This document shows, in pieces, positions 49,847 to 57,811 of a DNA stretch of 64,000 nt. Within the stretch, counting starts at the first letter, position 1. Every line of letters begins with the position of its first letter. The stretch lies in the NCBI GenBank assembly GCA_024228935.1, contig JAAESX010000091.1, positions 124,001 to 188,000 of the forward strand. Reading direction: 5' to 3'. This stretch comes from Pseudomonadota bacterium (GTDB lineage: Bacteria; Myxococcota_A; UBA796; CAJQPC01). Both the position numbers and the translations under genes were made by a program. Below the pieces are notes generated by a model. It was not told where the DNA came from. It worked only from the letters and a program-made list of their open reading frames with translations, and made no database searches.

Positions 49847-50820
49847 GGGATGACCGGTAGCAGGCGCAGGTTCATGAGCGAGATCCCCAGGCCGAACTGG
49901 CCGTTGGTCGAGAGTGTCACCACCGCGCCGTAGTTGCTGCGTCCGAACGGCACGCGCACGACGGCGACGCCGGTGACGAGTGGATCGATGACGTCTGGGG
50001 GGTCATCGCTGGTGTCGAAGCTGCGGACCAGGGCGGTGGGGAGGCTGAGGACGACCTTGCCGCCGACGAGCGTGTTGCCGAGCTTCAAGGCGCGGTAGTG
50101 CGAGGCCCCGATGCCGAGCACGGGGTCCAGGAGCGACACGGTCACCCCGGACAGGTTGGCGTTGTTGGGGCCCCACTGGTCGGTGAAGTCCGCGCTCAGG
50201 TGCTGGCCCGGGTACAGCGCCAGATCCACGAACGCATGCGTGATGGCGTCGCCCCGAGCCCGCCGCTCGAGCTCCTGGGTCAGCGTGTAGTTGCGACGCG
50301 AGCGCTCGTTCTCGATCAGGTAGGGGTCGATGTTCATGGCGAACACCACCCGTCCCGTGCGCAGGTCGACGATGCGGATGGCCACGCCGCTGACCAGCTC
50401 GTCGACCCAGACGCCGGTGCGCGCGGCCGCCGACTGGCCTCGGGTGTGGTCGTCGAGCCGGATGACCTCGTCCAGACCGACCGGGCCCGTCTGGTAGCTG
50501 AGCGTCCCGTCTCCCACGAACGCGCGAGGCGCCATGCAGGCCTCGCACAAGCGCAGGCCGCCCGAGCCGAAGCTGGTCTGCAGGACCTCGATGACCCGGA
50601 TGCTGAACCAGTCCTGGGACGTCTCGTAGCGAGGCTGGGCGCTGACCAGGATGGCCGGCATCACCTGCTCGGGGTCGATGCGGCCGTCCTCGATGCGGAC
50701 CTGCAGCACCTCCTCGAGGCGGTCCAGGGCGTCGCGCGTGGTGGCCGTGTCCGCCCACGCTGCCGAGGGGACCGCCATCAGCAGGATCAGGACTGTCCGT
50801 TGGAGGAGCTTCAGAAACAA
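49843..50820 (-). CDS. secreted CxxC protein of motor-like operon (paralogue A)
   Basis: A 325-residue protein with a conventional signal (about 24 residues, cleavage after A-A-W-A) from a TTG overlapping the preceding gene by 10 bp. The middle has L-C-E-A-C-M-A-P-R-A and D-G-T-L-S-Y-Q-T-G-P, then I-R-I-V-D-L-R-T-G-R-V-V-F-A. The C-terminal half is strand-rich (V-K-L/V-V-V-L-S-L-P-T, L-G-I-S-L-M-N-L-R-L). Together with the next gene up it shares a C-x-x-C-x-A pattern, a G-T strand and a similar layout, suggesting a duplicated CsgG/FlgO-like outer-membrane assembly family. No named family assigned. Confidence 0.72.
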   Translation of the reverse strand: MFLKLLQRTVLILLMAVPSAAWADTATTRDALDRLEEVLQVRIEDGRIDPEQVMPAILVSAQPRYETSQDWFSIRVIEVLQTSFGSGGLRLCEACMAPRAFVGDGTLSYQTGPVGLDEVIRLDDHTRGQSAAARTGVWVDELVSGVAIRIVDLRTGRVVFAMNIDPYLIENERSRRNYTLTQELERRARGDAITHAFVDLALYPGQHLSADFTDQWGPNNANLSGVTVSLLDPVLGIGASHYRALKLGNTLVGGKVVLSLPTALVRSFDTSDDPPDVIDPLVTGVAVVRVPFGRSNYGAVVTLSTNGQFGLGISLMNLRLLPVIP

Positions 50821-51995
50821 AAGCTCACCTCGGTGCCGAGACTGTGGGCTTCCAGGCCAGCGAACTGGAAGTACCGGCCCAGGTTCCGCGAGTCGTAGAA
50901 CCCAGGCAGAGTCTCGAAGAACAGCGCGACGCCGACCCGGTTGCCGATGCGAGCGTCGAGCCCGACGTGCAGGGCGCCGAACGTGGCCCGAGGGTCATCC
51001 CCTTCGAGGCTGGTGATGATCTGGTCGACCGTCAGGGTCTCGTTGCTGAAGCTGCCCGTCGCGGGCCCCCAGACCGACATCACGGCGCCGCCGCCGAACA
51101 GGTAGAGGTCCGGCCGGGTCAGCGAGCGGTACCGGCCCGTCAGCAGCCGGCTGATGCGCGCCTGGCCCATCAGCCCCTGGTAAGCCTGGGGGATGAAGCT
51201 GTAGCCGACGACGAAGCTGGATCTCCAGACCTGGCTGCCGGTCGGGCTCAGCTCGACGCCGCTCTGGAGCCAGGGGAACGGCGGAGGGGCCGTCCCGGCG
51301 TTGTTGCCCTGGGGCTGGGCGTAGGTGCGGATTCCGAGCGTGAGCGGGATGGTCACGGCGCCGCGGCTCTCCAGGGTCTCGATGTACTCCTCGCGCGCTT
51401 CCTCGGCCGACTTCAGGTGCTGGGGCTGCCGCAGCAGCGCCGGCGTGCTGGCCGAGGTCGACGCCGTGTGGCTCCAGACGATGGGCAGGTCCGGAGTCAG
51501 CTTCGTGATCCGCGCCCGCAGCACCAGCCAGCTGCCCTCGGCCTCGATGTCGATGAAGAGCGCGTGCCGACCGCTCGCGCCGCCGAGGTCGTCGAGGACT
51601 TCGGGGTTGTCCAGCCCCCGCGAGACCACGGTGCCCTCGGGCCCGGAGTGCACGACGACGGCTGTGCAGCTGGGGCAGTGCACCAGCTGGATGTTCGAGC
51701 CGGGGTTTTCCAGCAGCAGGCTGTTGAGGTGGTTCTCGAGCAGGGCCTGGAGCCCGGTGCCCAGGCCCACCGGGACGGTGACGCCCGCCAGCACGACCGG
51801 CGTCGGGGTCGCGAAGACCGGCTCGGAGATCCAGCCGTAGACCATCTCGTCGAGCAGGTCGTAGGCCGAGAGCTGCACCTGGTTGGCGATCTGGCCGCGC
51901 ACCCGCTCCAGCTCCGCGTCGCGCGCGTCCTCGATGTCCGAGGCCTGCGCACCGGAGACGAGCAACGCGAGCAGTGCGAGCACTACTGCAACCAC
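50811..51995 (-). CDS. secreted CxxC protein of motor-like operon (paralogue B)
   Basis: About 394 residues. GTG at 51995 is chosen because GGAGG lies nine bases upstream; GTG at 52001 is the alternative. Signal of about 18 residues (L-V-S-G-A-Q-A). The first half has a helix D-A-E-L-E-R-V-R-G-Q-I-A and then V-H-C-P-S-C-T-A-V-V-V and E-G-T-V-V-S, paralleling paralogue A; the second half looks like an outer-membrane barrel ending in a terminal Phe (L-G-T-E-V-S-F-C-F). I read it as a barrel-bearing member of the same family. The terminal Phe is typical of barrels recognised by BAM. Confidence 0.72.
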   Translation of the reverse strand: MVAVVLALLALLVSGAQASDIEDARDAELERVRGQIANQVQLSAYDLLDEMVYGWISEPVFATPTPVVLAGVTVPVGLGTGLQALLENHLNSLLLENPGSNIQLVHCPSCTAVVVHSGPEGTVVSRGLDNPEVLDDLGGASGRHALFIDIEAEGSWLVLRARITKLTPDLPIVWSHTASTSASTPALLRQPQHLKSAEEAREEYIETLESRGAVTIPLTLGIRTYAQPQGNNAGTAPPPFPWLQSGVELSPTGSQVWRSSFVVGYSFIPQAYQGLMGQARISRLLTGRYRSLTRPDLYLFGGGAVMSVWGPATGSFSNETLTVDQIITSLEGDDPRATFGALHVGLDARIGNRVGVALFFETLPGFYDSRNLGRYFQFAGLEAHSLGTEVSFCF

Positions 51996-52621
51996 GTCCA
52001 CACTCCTCCGGCACAGATGCCGGCGTGGATCACGGTCTCGCGTCGATCGAGCACGAGCGGGGCGAGGAGGACCTGGTCGGGGCCGAGCGCGCCGGTGTCG
52101 GCGTAGCGGGCGCACGCCGTGGGGTAGGCCTCGAACGGCGGCATGCGCGTGATGACGTCCAGGTCGTCGAAGCCCAGGATGGGCGTGCGGTCCGAGACGA
52201 GCAGGCCCTGCTCGATGAGCGCGTTCTTCGTGGCGAACGAGAGCTTCGCGTCGACCTCGCCGCTCGTGGTGTGGCTCTCGACGAGCCAGGTGGCGTCCTC
52301 GAGATCCGGCCGAAGCGAGGCCAGGCGCGCCATCTGGTCGGCGTGCTCCCCGAGCGAGCCCAGGATGGCCTCGTCTGCGGGCTCACGGAGATCCGGGTCG
52401 AGCATGCGCTGGCTGCAGACCAGGACGCTGCGCTCCATCAGGTCACCGCGCGGTCCCACCGGCACGACCACGCCCGGGTAGCGGTCGGCGGCCAGTCGGA
52501 CGGGGAGCCGCTCGCACTCCAGGCTCCGCGCTGAGCTGCGCGACTTGAAGAGCGAGGGCGCAGGGTCGTCCGTGTGGGTGATGCTCTGCCAGAGCGCCCA
52601 GGTCATCAGGTAGAGGCCCAT
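51983..52621 (-). CDS. hypothetical secreted/anchored protein of motor-like operon
   Basis: The product (212 residues) has a short N-terminal hydrophobic segment (M-G-L-Y-L-M-T-W-A-L-W) followed by a D-D-P-A-P linker. The core alternates strands and helices with two Cys-containing pieces (L-E-C-E-R-L-P-V-R-L, S-V-L-V-C-S-Q-R-M) and ends with C-A-G-G-V-W-T-W. It may be a small CsgG/TolB-type adaptor but the match is not firm. It starts directly after the preceding stop and ends inside the next gene. Function unknown. Confidence 0.62.
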   Translation of the reverse strand: MGLYLMTWALWQSITHTDDPAPSLFKSRSSARSLECERLPVRLAADRYPGVVVPVGPRGDLMERSVLVCSQRMLDPDLREPADEAILGSLGEHADQMARLASLRPDLEDATWLVESHTTSGEVDAKLSFATKNALIEQGLLVSDRTPILGFDDLDVITRMPPFEAYPTACARYADTGALGPDQVLLAPLVLDRRETVIHAGICAGGVWTWLQ

Positions 52622-53371
52622 CTACTCGTGCACCACCGGCGGGGCCTGCTGGAGCACGCGCCACTGCATGCCGGCGTTGAACACCATCTGGCTGAGCTGC
52701 CCGTACAGGTCGTCGGACAGGTCCTTGTAGGCGGAGTCGTCCAGGACGATGTCCTCGGGCTCGCGCGCGAACCGATCCATCACCTTGTTGACGCCCCAGA
52801 CGCCGGCCCCGATGCGCCGGATGATGCGGCCCTCGAGCGTGTCGCTGGCGAGCAGGAAGCCGCTGCCGTCCTTGACCACGACGTCCAAGGCGAAGCTGTA
52901 CTCGGTGACCGCGGGGACGATCGAGGCCGTCAGCACGAAGAGCACGCGGGTGACGACGTCGTGCGACTGGTGCACCCGCTTCGAGGTGAGCTCGAGCGTC
53001 AGGTCCACCTCGGGGACCTGGGTCTCCTCTTCGGCGTCCTCCCAGGGCGCGTCCTCGAACTGCTCGTTCGCCGGCTCGCCACCGATGCGGGTGGTGACCT
53101 GGGCGCCCTGGTTCTCGAAGAGCGTGCCGACGTGCTCGCAGAGTGTGCGGGCTTCGCCGCGGCTCAGATCCTCGCCCGGGTTGCAGACAACCTCGAGCGA
53201 CAGCGCCGGGAAGTTCTCGACCGTGGTGTCGACAACGACGGGACCGTGCAGTCCGGCGACCGGCTGGTACGTGTGCACGCACCCCAGGCTTGGCATGGCA
53301 AGCCCGGCCGCAAGGAGCGCAGCGACGGTCAGTCTCCGGTGGATGGGGTCTCCCTGCAGGTGGGACACCAT
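52622..53371 (-). CDS. lipoprotein, first gene of motor-like operon
   Basis: A 249-residue lipoprotein with a conventional leader (H-R-R then L-T-V-A-A-L-L-A-A-G-L-A, lipobox S-L-G-C, Cys31), one of the few ordinary signals here. The mature part has V-V-V-D-T-T-V-E-N-F-P-A-L-S-L-E-V-V-C-N and a later helix-strand segment with A-F-A/L-D-V-V-V-K-D-G-S-G-F-L-L-A-S-D, as in lipoproteins that line an outer-membrane ring. It begins 57 bp after the previous gene; that short gap is A/T-rich near the ATG (aaataatcggaaa) and is the best place for the operon promoter, though no clear boxes are seen. Confidence 0.72.
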   Translation of the reverse strand: MVSHLQGDPIHRRLTVAALLAAGLAMPSLGCVHTYQPVAGLHGPVVVDTTVENFPALSLEVVCNPGEDLSRGEARTLCEHVGTLFENQGAQVTTRIGGEPANEQFEDAPWEDAEEETQVPEVDLTLELTSKRVHQSHDVVTRVLFVLTASIVPAVTEYSFALDVVVKDGSGFLLASDTLEGRIIRRIGAGVWGVNKVMDRFAREPEDIVLDDSAYKDLSDDLYGQLSQMVFNAGMQWRVLQQAPPVVHE

Positions 53372-53428
53372 AGGCGGAAATAATCGGAAAGGAACTCGGA
53401 CGACCTGGCGCTTCGCCTCTGGGTCTGT

Positions 53429-53914
53429 TCAGTCGGCTCGCCGTCGGAGCAGGCCCAGCAGCCCCAGCGCGAGCAGCGAGAAGCCGGAGCCACCGCTGGA
53501 GCCCTGGCTGCAGCCGCCGCAGCCGTCCTTGTCATCATCCAGCGCGTCGCTGCCATCGCAGTCCTGGTCGATGCCGTCCCCTTCGAGTTCGGTCGCGCCT
53601 GGGTAGCTCTGGGCGTCTGAGTCGTCACAGTCCGCGTCGTCGCTCACGCAGCCCGAGGGCTGCTCGCAGGCCAGCTCCGTGACGTCGGGGTCGCCGTAGC
53701 CATCGCCATCACCGTCCGCGTACCAGGTGGCGGCGTCGACCGAGTCGGCGGGGTCGGTCTCGCCGTCGCAGTCGTCCACCGGGTCGGAGCTGGTGCCTTC
53801 GCCAGCATCGCTGCAGTCCTCATCCGAAGAGATCATCGTCGTCGAGCCGTCGGTGTACCCGTCGTCGTCGTAGTCCTGGTAGCAGACCTCGTAGCCGTCG
53901 CAGTCCTGGTCCAC
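53429..53914 (-). pseudogene. 5'-truncated metal-binding-repeat protein with MYXO-CTERM-like tail
   Basis: The frame opens with a GTG in the middle of a D-Q-D-C-D-G repeat; three codons before it is an in-frame TGA. The 161 codons carry several calcium-type modules (D-D-D-G-Y-T-D-G, D-G-D-G-D-G-Y-G-D-P) with paired Cys and end in a sorting tail: G-C-G-G-C, hydrophobic helix L-L-A-L-G-L-L-G-L-L, then R-R-R. A protein with a surface-sorting tail but no signal peptide is not expected to work, so the 5' part is probably missing. The break lies at about 53924, where it abuts the helical-repeat gene; a deletion or assembly join is likely. Confidence 0.7.
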
Positions 53915-53926
53915 CTCGTCGCCTCA

Positions 53927-55455
53927 GCTCCAAGGCCACCCGCTCCAGCCGCTCGGCCCACGCTGCATCGTCGTGATGACGGGCGATGCGTCGGGCCGCC
54001 AACCAGTCTCCGCTTCCAGCCGCGGCGTCAAAGCGGGCCACCTCGGCCTCGGCCTGTCGGGCAGCCTCCAGGGCCTTGGCTGCGCGCCGGCGTTCGAGCT
54101 GGAGCTGGTTCTCCTCCGAGCGCAGCTGGTTGAGCAGCCCGCGCCATCGGCTGCGCTCCAGCAGGCCGGAGTAGGGCTTCAGGAGCTCGAGCCGCTTCGA
54201 GGCCGGCATCGACGCGTCCAGGGACTCCAAGGCCAGCAAGGCATCGACGGCGGCGGCGGGCTTCTTGCCGGCGATGGGCAGCAGCGCCCCCAGGTCCTGG
54301 AAGCGCCCCCCGAAGGTGCCGCGGTCCTGCTTGGACAGCGCCGCCCAGGCCAGAAGCCCCCTCGCGCCCAGGCAGCAGCGAGCGAACCCGCTCCACCGCT
54401 TTCCCTGACCGCGCCAAGGCCGCGGCCTTTCGCAGTGCTCCCAGCCGGTGGCGCAGGTCCGCGCCCAAGCGCTCCGCCTGCTCCAGCTTTCCGACCGCCG
54501 CGGCGAGGTCTCCGCGCTCCTCGGCCTGGTCGGCTTCGGCGGTGAGCTCCCCAATCTGCTGCGCTGCGAGGGCCTGCTCGGCGCGGACCCGACAGGAGCC
54601 CGCGACGGCGCTGCCCGGAAAGCACTTCTGCACGGCGGTCGCCCGCTGCAGGAGCAGGCCCCACCGCTCCTGCTCCAGCAAGCGCTCCAGCTCGGCTTCG
54701 ACGGGTCTGCGCTCCGCGGCGCGGTCCGCCTGTCGCCGCGAGTCCAGGTCCGCGGACAGACGCTTCAGCGCCGGGTGGGCTGGGTCCGCGTCGCGCAGAT
54801 GGCCCAGGCAGGACTCGGCGACATCGAGTTGATCCTGGGCCAGGGCCTGACGCGAGAGCTCCGCATAGACCTCGGCCGGACCCGAGAGCCCTTCGACGAG
54901 CCTGGAAGCCACGCCCAGTCTGCCCAGGCGAGCCGCCGCCATGGCCAAGAGCCCGCGCACTCGGGGGTGCTTCCGCTCTCCTCGGTCGAGGCCCGATTCA
55001 AGCGCCAGCGTCTCCTCGTCCATGGCCAGGTGCTCGACCAGCAGCTCCAACAGCGCGAGAGCCTCGGTAGCCCGTCCAAGGCTCGCGGCGAAGGCACCTC
55101 GGAGCAGCTGCTCTGCCAGGGGGTAGTCGTACTCTTCGAGCGCTCTTTGGGCGTCCTCCAGCACCGTCGGACTGACTGAAGCCGCCTGCGGGGCGGTTGC
55201 AGCGGCCTGCGGCTCATCCGCGGCGTCCACCTGCCAGCGCACCCAGGACCGAGCTTCATCACTGAGGGCAGACAGCGGCGCGTGGCAGGCGTCCCGCTGC
55301 CCCGAGACGTGCTCCAGGATGACCAGGTCCTCGCTCTCCGGTCGTGCCCGCAGCTGGTCGCCGAAGCGCTCCACCAGCAGGCTCTGCAGCCCGGACTTGA
55401 GCGTGTAGCGCCGCCTCTCTTCGTTCTGGGAGAGTCCCCGATCGGTGCGATTCAC
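53927..55455 (-). pseudogene. helical-repeat (TPR-like) protein gene, frameshifted
   Basis: From a GTG at 55455 the frame encodes about 360 residues of Ala/Leu/Glu-rich helices with paired repeats (A-L-E-E-Y-D-Y-P-L-A-E-Q-L-L-R-G-A-F, A-A-A-R-L-G-R-L-G-V-A). At a five-C run (54357-54361, plus strand) the sense turns; reading one base fewer continues R-E-G-L-L-A-W-A-A-L-S-K-Q-D-R and about 140 more helical residues. A similar five-C run at 55495-55499 may hide an N-terminal extension to a GTG near 55544 (G-R-R-G-L-P-D-P-E-R-L-L-R-D-G-G). The 3' end near 53927 abuts the truncated repeat gene. Function unknown. Confidence 0.6.
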
Positions 55456-55598
55456 CCGATGAATCAGGCGAAAGAGCTCTTCGATGCGAACCTGCCCCCG
55501 TCACGGAGGAGCCGCTCGGGGTCAGGCAATCCTCGGCGTCCCACCTCGGATTTCTACCACGAAGGCATCGACGCCGACCTGGGCCGACGCAAGGAGTC

Positions 55599-56930
55599 TC
55601 AGCGCCGTGGATCCGACACGTCCGGCAGGTTCTGGACGAAGCGTGTCGAGGGGTGCCGAGCGATGGTCAGGCGGAACACGGCGCCTGGTCCTTCTGCCAG
55701 AGCCACGTCGCCTTCATGCGCATGTGCCACGTTTCGCACCGTGGCCAAGCCAAGGCCCGTGCCCTGCCTCTTCCGTGTCATGAACGGCTCGAACAGATCG
55801 GCGCGATCTTCTTGCGGGATGCCGGGACCGTCATCGCGCACCTCGACCACAAGCTGGTCAGCGTCAAGCGACGCCGAGACATCGACGTGGCCGCCGGTCG
55901 GCTCCACCGCCTCGATTGCATTGTGGACCAGGTTCTCCACCGCACGGGCCAGTTGTCGCTGGTCGGCCCAGAAGGAACCGCTGCTGTTGCTGTGGGTGCG
56001 AAGCTGGACACCGTGGCGCGCTGCCTTCGTCTGCAGCGGGTGCAGAACATCGCTGAGGAACTCCTCCAGGTCGGTGTGAGTGAGAGACAGCCGGCTAGCG
56101 CCACCCCGCGAGTAGGCGACGACATCCTGCAGGTCCGCCACAGCACGACGCAATGACGCCGCGACCTGCGCTAGATCCTGGCCAACCTGGTCGTCTACGA
56201 CCGACTCCGAGGCCAGATCATTGAAGAGCATGGCACTCTGTAGCTGGTTCCGGAGGTCGTGAGCGAGCGTGCTGGTCTTCATACCGACCGCCACCAAGCG
56301 AGTGTCGCGCTCCAGTAGTTCCGACTCAGCCTGGCGCACCCTCCGCTCGGCGTCGAGCGCCCTGCGCAGCCTCAGAGCGGCGTCCCGAGCCTGGCGTCGC
56401 TGCTCAAAGCGAGCCTGCTGCGCAATACCGACCACGATCGCCGAGCCCAGCAGCACGGCCGAGGGCATGACGGCCCCGCTCCATCCGTGAGCACCGCCGT
56501 TCACCCCGATGTAGGCGGCGGTGAGAGCGAATCCGTAGGCCCCGCCTACCCATCCGTTCCACGGCATGAACGACGCACCAAACAGGCACATCAAGACCCC
56601 CGCGTCGAAGGTGCTGGCGAATCCGCTGTCCATCGCCGCCATCGCGACCATTCCCAGGCCTGCAGCCATCAGCGTGGAGAAGCTGAACGCGGTCAGGGCT
56701 GTGCGCGTCTGGAAGAGTCGCAGCGGCAGCAAGCAGACCAAGGCAGACACGCCCATCCCAAGGCGGATTGCGAGAGCCTCCTGCGCGATGTTCGGGACCA
56801 CCACGTGGTCCACGACATGGAAGGCGGGGTAGAGGACAGCAAGCAGCAACAGCGCCAGACGGGTCCGTCCTCGAAGGACGTCCTCCTCGGACGCCACCTG
56901 CGGCTCGACAGGGTGCACGATGGAAGACAT
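55599..56930 (-). CDS. membrane sensor histidine kinase
   Basis: A 443-residue kinase with five to six membrane helices in residues 25-175, a coiled segment rich in Arg/Glu, and a HATPase module. The H-box is S-T-L-A-H-D-L-R-N-Q-L-Q near residue 224, the N-box E-N-L-V-H-N-A-I-E-A, G1 R-D-D-G-P-G-I-P and G2 G-T-G-L-G-L. It autophosphorylates on His in response to an unknown signal. No response regulator gene sits next to it in the window, so it is an orphan. It starts 18 bp after the integrase fragment and probably shares its transcript. Confidence 0.9.
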   Translation of the reverse strand: MSSIVHPVEPQVASEEDVLRGRTRLALLLLAVLYPAFHVVDHVVVPNIAQEALAIRLGMGVSALVCLLPLRLFQTRTALTAFSFSTLMAAGLGMVAMAAMDSGFASTFDAGVLMCLFGASFMPWNGWVGGAYGFALTAAYIGVNGGAHGWSGAVMPSAVLLGSAIVVGIAQQARFEQRRQARDAALRLRRALDAERRVRQAESELLERDTRLVAVGMKTSTLAHDLRNQLQSAMLFNDLASESVVDDQVGQDLAQVAASLRRAVADLQDVVAYSRGGASRLSLTHTDLEEFLSDVLHPLQTKAARHGVQLRTHSNSSGSFWADQRQLARAVENLVHNAIEAVEPTGGHVDVSASLDADQLVVEVRDDGPGIPQEDRADLFEPFMTRKRQGTGLGLATVRNVAHAHEGDVALAEGPGAVFRLTIARHPSTRFVQNLPDVSDPRR

Positions 56931-56948
56931 GGGTACAGGATCCCGGGC

Positions 56949-57605
56949 TCAAGTTGATTGCGCCGCGTAGCCACAGTGCCTCACCCATCCGACGCAGAGT
57001 TCCGGGGTGATGGTGTTCCAAGCCTTTTCGACGTGCCCACGCCGGAACGCGAAGTCCAGCAACGCCTTGTAGGTGGCGCGGTGAAGCGCCTGGGTGCGCC
57101 CACTCAGACGTCGTCGGCGAAGAGAGTCGAGATAGCGCTCGAACGACAGCGCATCGAGGCTCTTGATTCGACGCGGCGCCAGCGGAGACTCCAGCAGTTG
57201 GTTCCACACCAGCTTCTCCTTCTTCTGCGTCGACTCCGCGACGGTGCCCTTGCGCTCTGGCCAGAACACTTCGTCGAGGTATCGCCTCAAACTCCACCGA
57301 CCAGGGTCCTCCGAGACGGCCCCGAGGGCATCGAGCAGCTCCTCGCGGTCCGGGTCCATCAACAGCTCCCGGAAGCCCTCCCGATGGATGGCGGCGTACC
57401 GGACCAGGACGTCCTCCCGAGCTGTCCCTCGGACCCGCTCGTCCAGCTCCACCGCCGTCTCCAGACAGCGGCGAGCATCGCTCTCCGGCATGCGGCCGAG
57501 ACTGACCGAGGTCCGCTCGGACCGCGAGCCCCGAATCAGGGTCCAGTAGTGGTCGCCGGTGGGCCTCTTGTCGCGCTGCAGGCGCCAGGTGCTGGTCGTC
57601 GTCAT
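56949..57605 (-). CDS. tyrosine recombinase N-terminal fragment (integrase remnant)
   Basis: A 218-residue protein matching the arm-binding and core-binding (SAM-like) part of phage-type integrases: K-R-P-T-G-D-H-Y-W-T-L-I-R-G-S-R, R-R-Y-L-D-E-V-F-W-P, L-S-F-E-R-Y-L-D-S-L-R-R-R-R-L-S-G-R-T, then A-T-Y-K-A-L-L-D-F-A-F-R-R-G. The catalytic domain with R-H-x-x-R and Tyr is absent; full integrases run to about 350-400 residues. It sits 79 bp from tRNA-Arg(CCT), the classic integration target, so it marks an old or degraded integration event. Fragment likely inactive on its own. Confidence 0.8.
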   Translation of the reverse strand: MTTTSTWRLQRDKRPTGDHYWTLIRGSRSERTSVSLGRMPESDARRCLETAVELDERVRGTAREDVLVRYAAIHREGFRELLMDPDREELLDALGAVSEDPGRWSLRRYLDEVFWPERKGTVAESTQKKEKLVWNQLLESPLAPRRIKSLDALSFERYLDSLRRRRLSGRTQALHRATYKALLDFAFRRGHVEKAWNTITPELCVGWVRHCGYAAQST

Positions 57606-57661
57606 GAGCAGAGAATGAGAGACCGACGGCCCACTTGCAACGCTATAGGGGCCGACGGACT

Positions 57662-57678
57662 CTCATTTCCTCAATGAG
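57662..57678 (-). terminator. hairpin downstream of tRNA-Arg
   Basis: On the minus strand, ctcatt and aatgag form a 6-bp stem with a five-base loop, beginning a few bases after the 3' end of the tRNA. There is no T-run, but its place suits a tRNA transcript end or a base of the attachment site. Confidence 0.4.
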
Positions 57679-57684
57679 CTCAAG

Positions 57685-57758
57685 TACCCCCGAAAGGATT
57701 CGAACCTTCGGCCTACGGATTAGGAATCCGCCGCTCTATCCAACTGAGCTACGGGGGC
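57685..57758 (-). tRNA. tRNA-Arg (anticodon CCT)
   Basis: A 74-nt cloverleaf: acceptor gcccccg paired with cgggggt, D-arm with agctcagttggatagagc, anticodon stem gcgga/tccgt around loop ttcctaa (anticodon CCT at its centre), T-arm gttcgaatc. The 3' CCA is not encoded. It decodes AGG, rare in such GC-rich genes. The integrase fragment immediately 3' of it fits use of this tRNA as an attachment site. Confidence 0.95.
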
Positions 57759-57811
57759 GTGGCCTCCGTGTACTCCCGGCTCCCCGGCGCGTCAACGCTC
57801 GCCGCGGCCCC

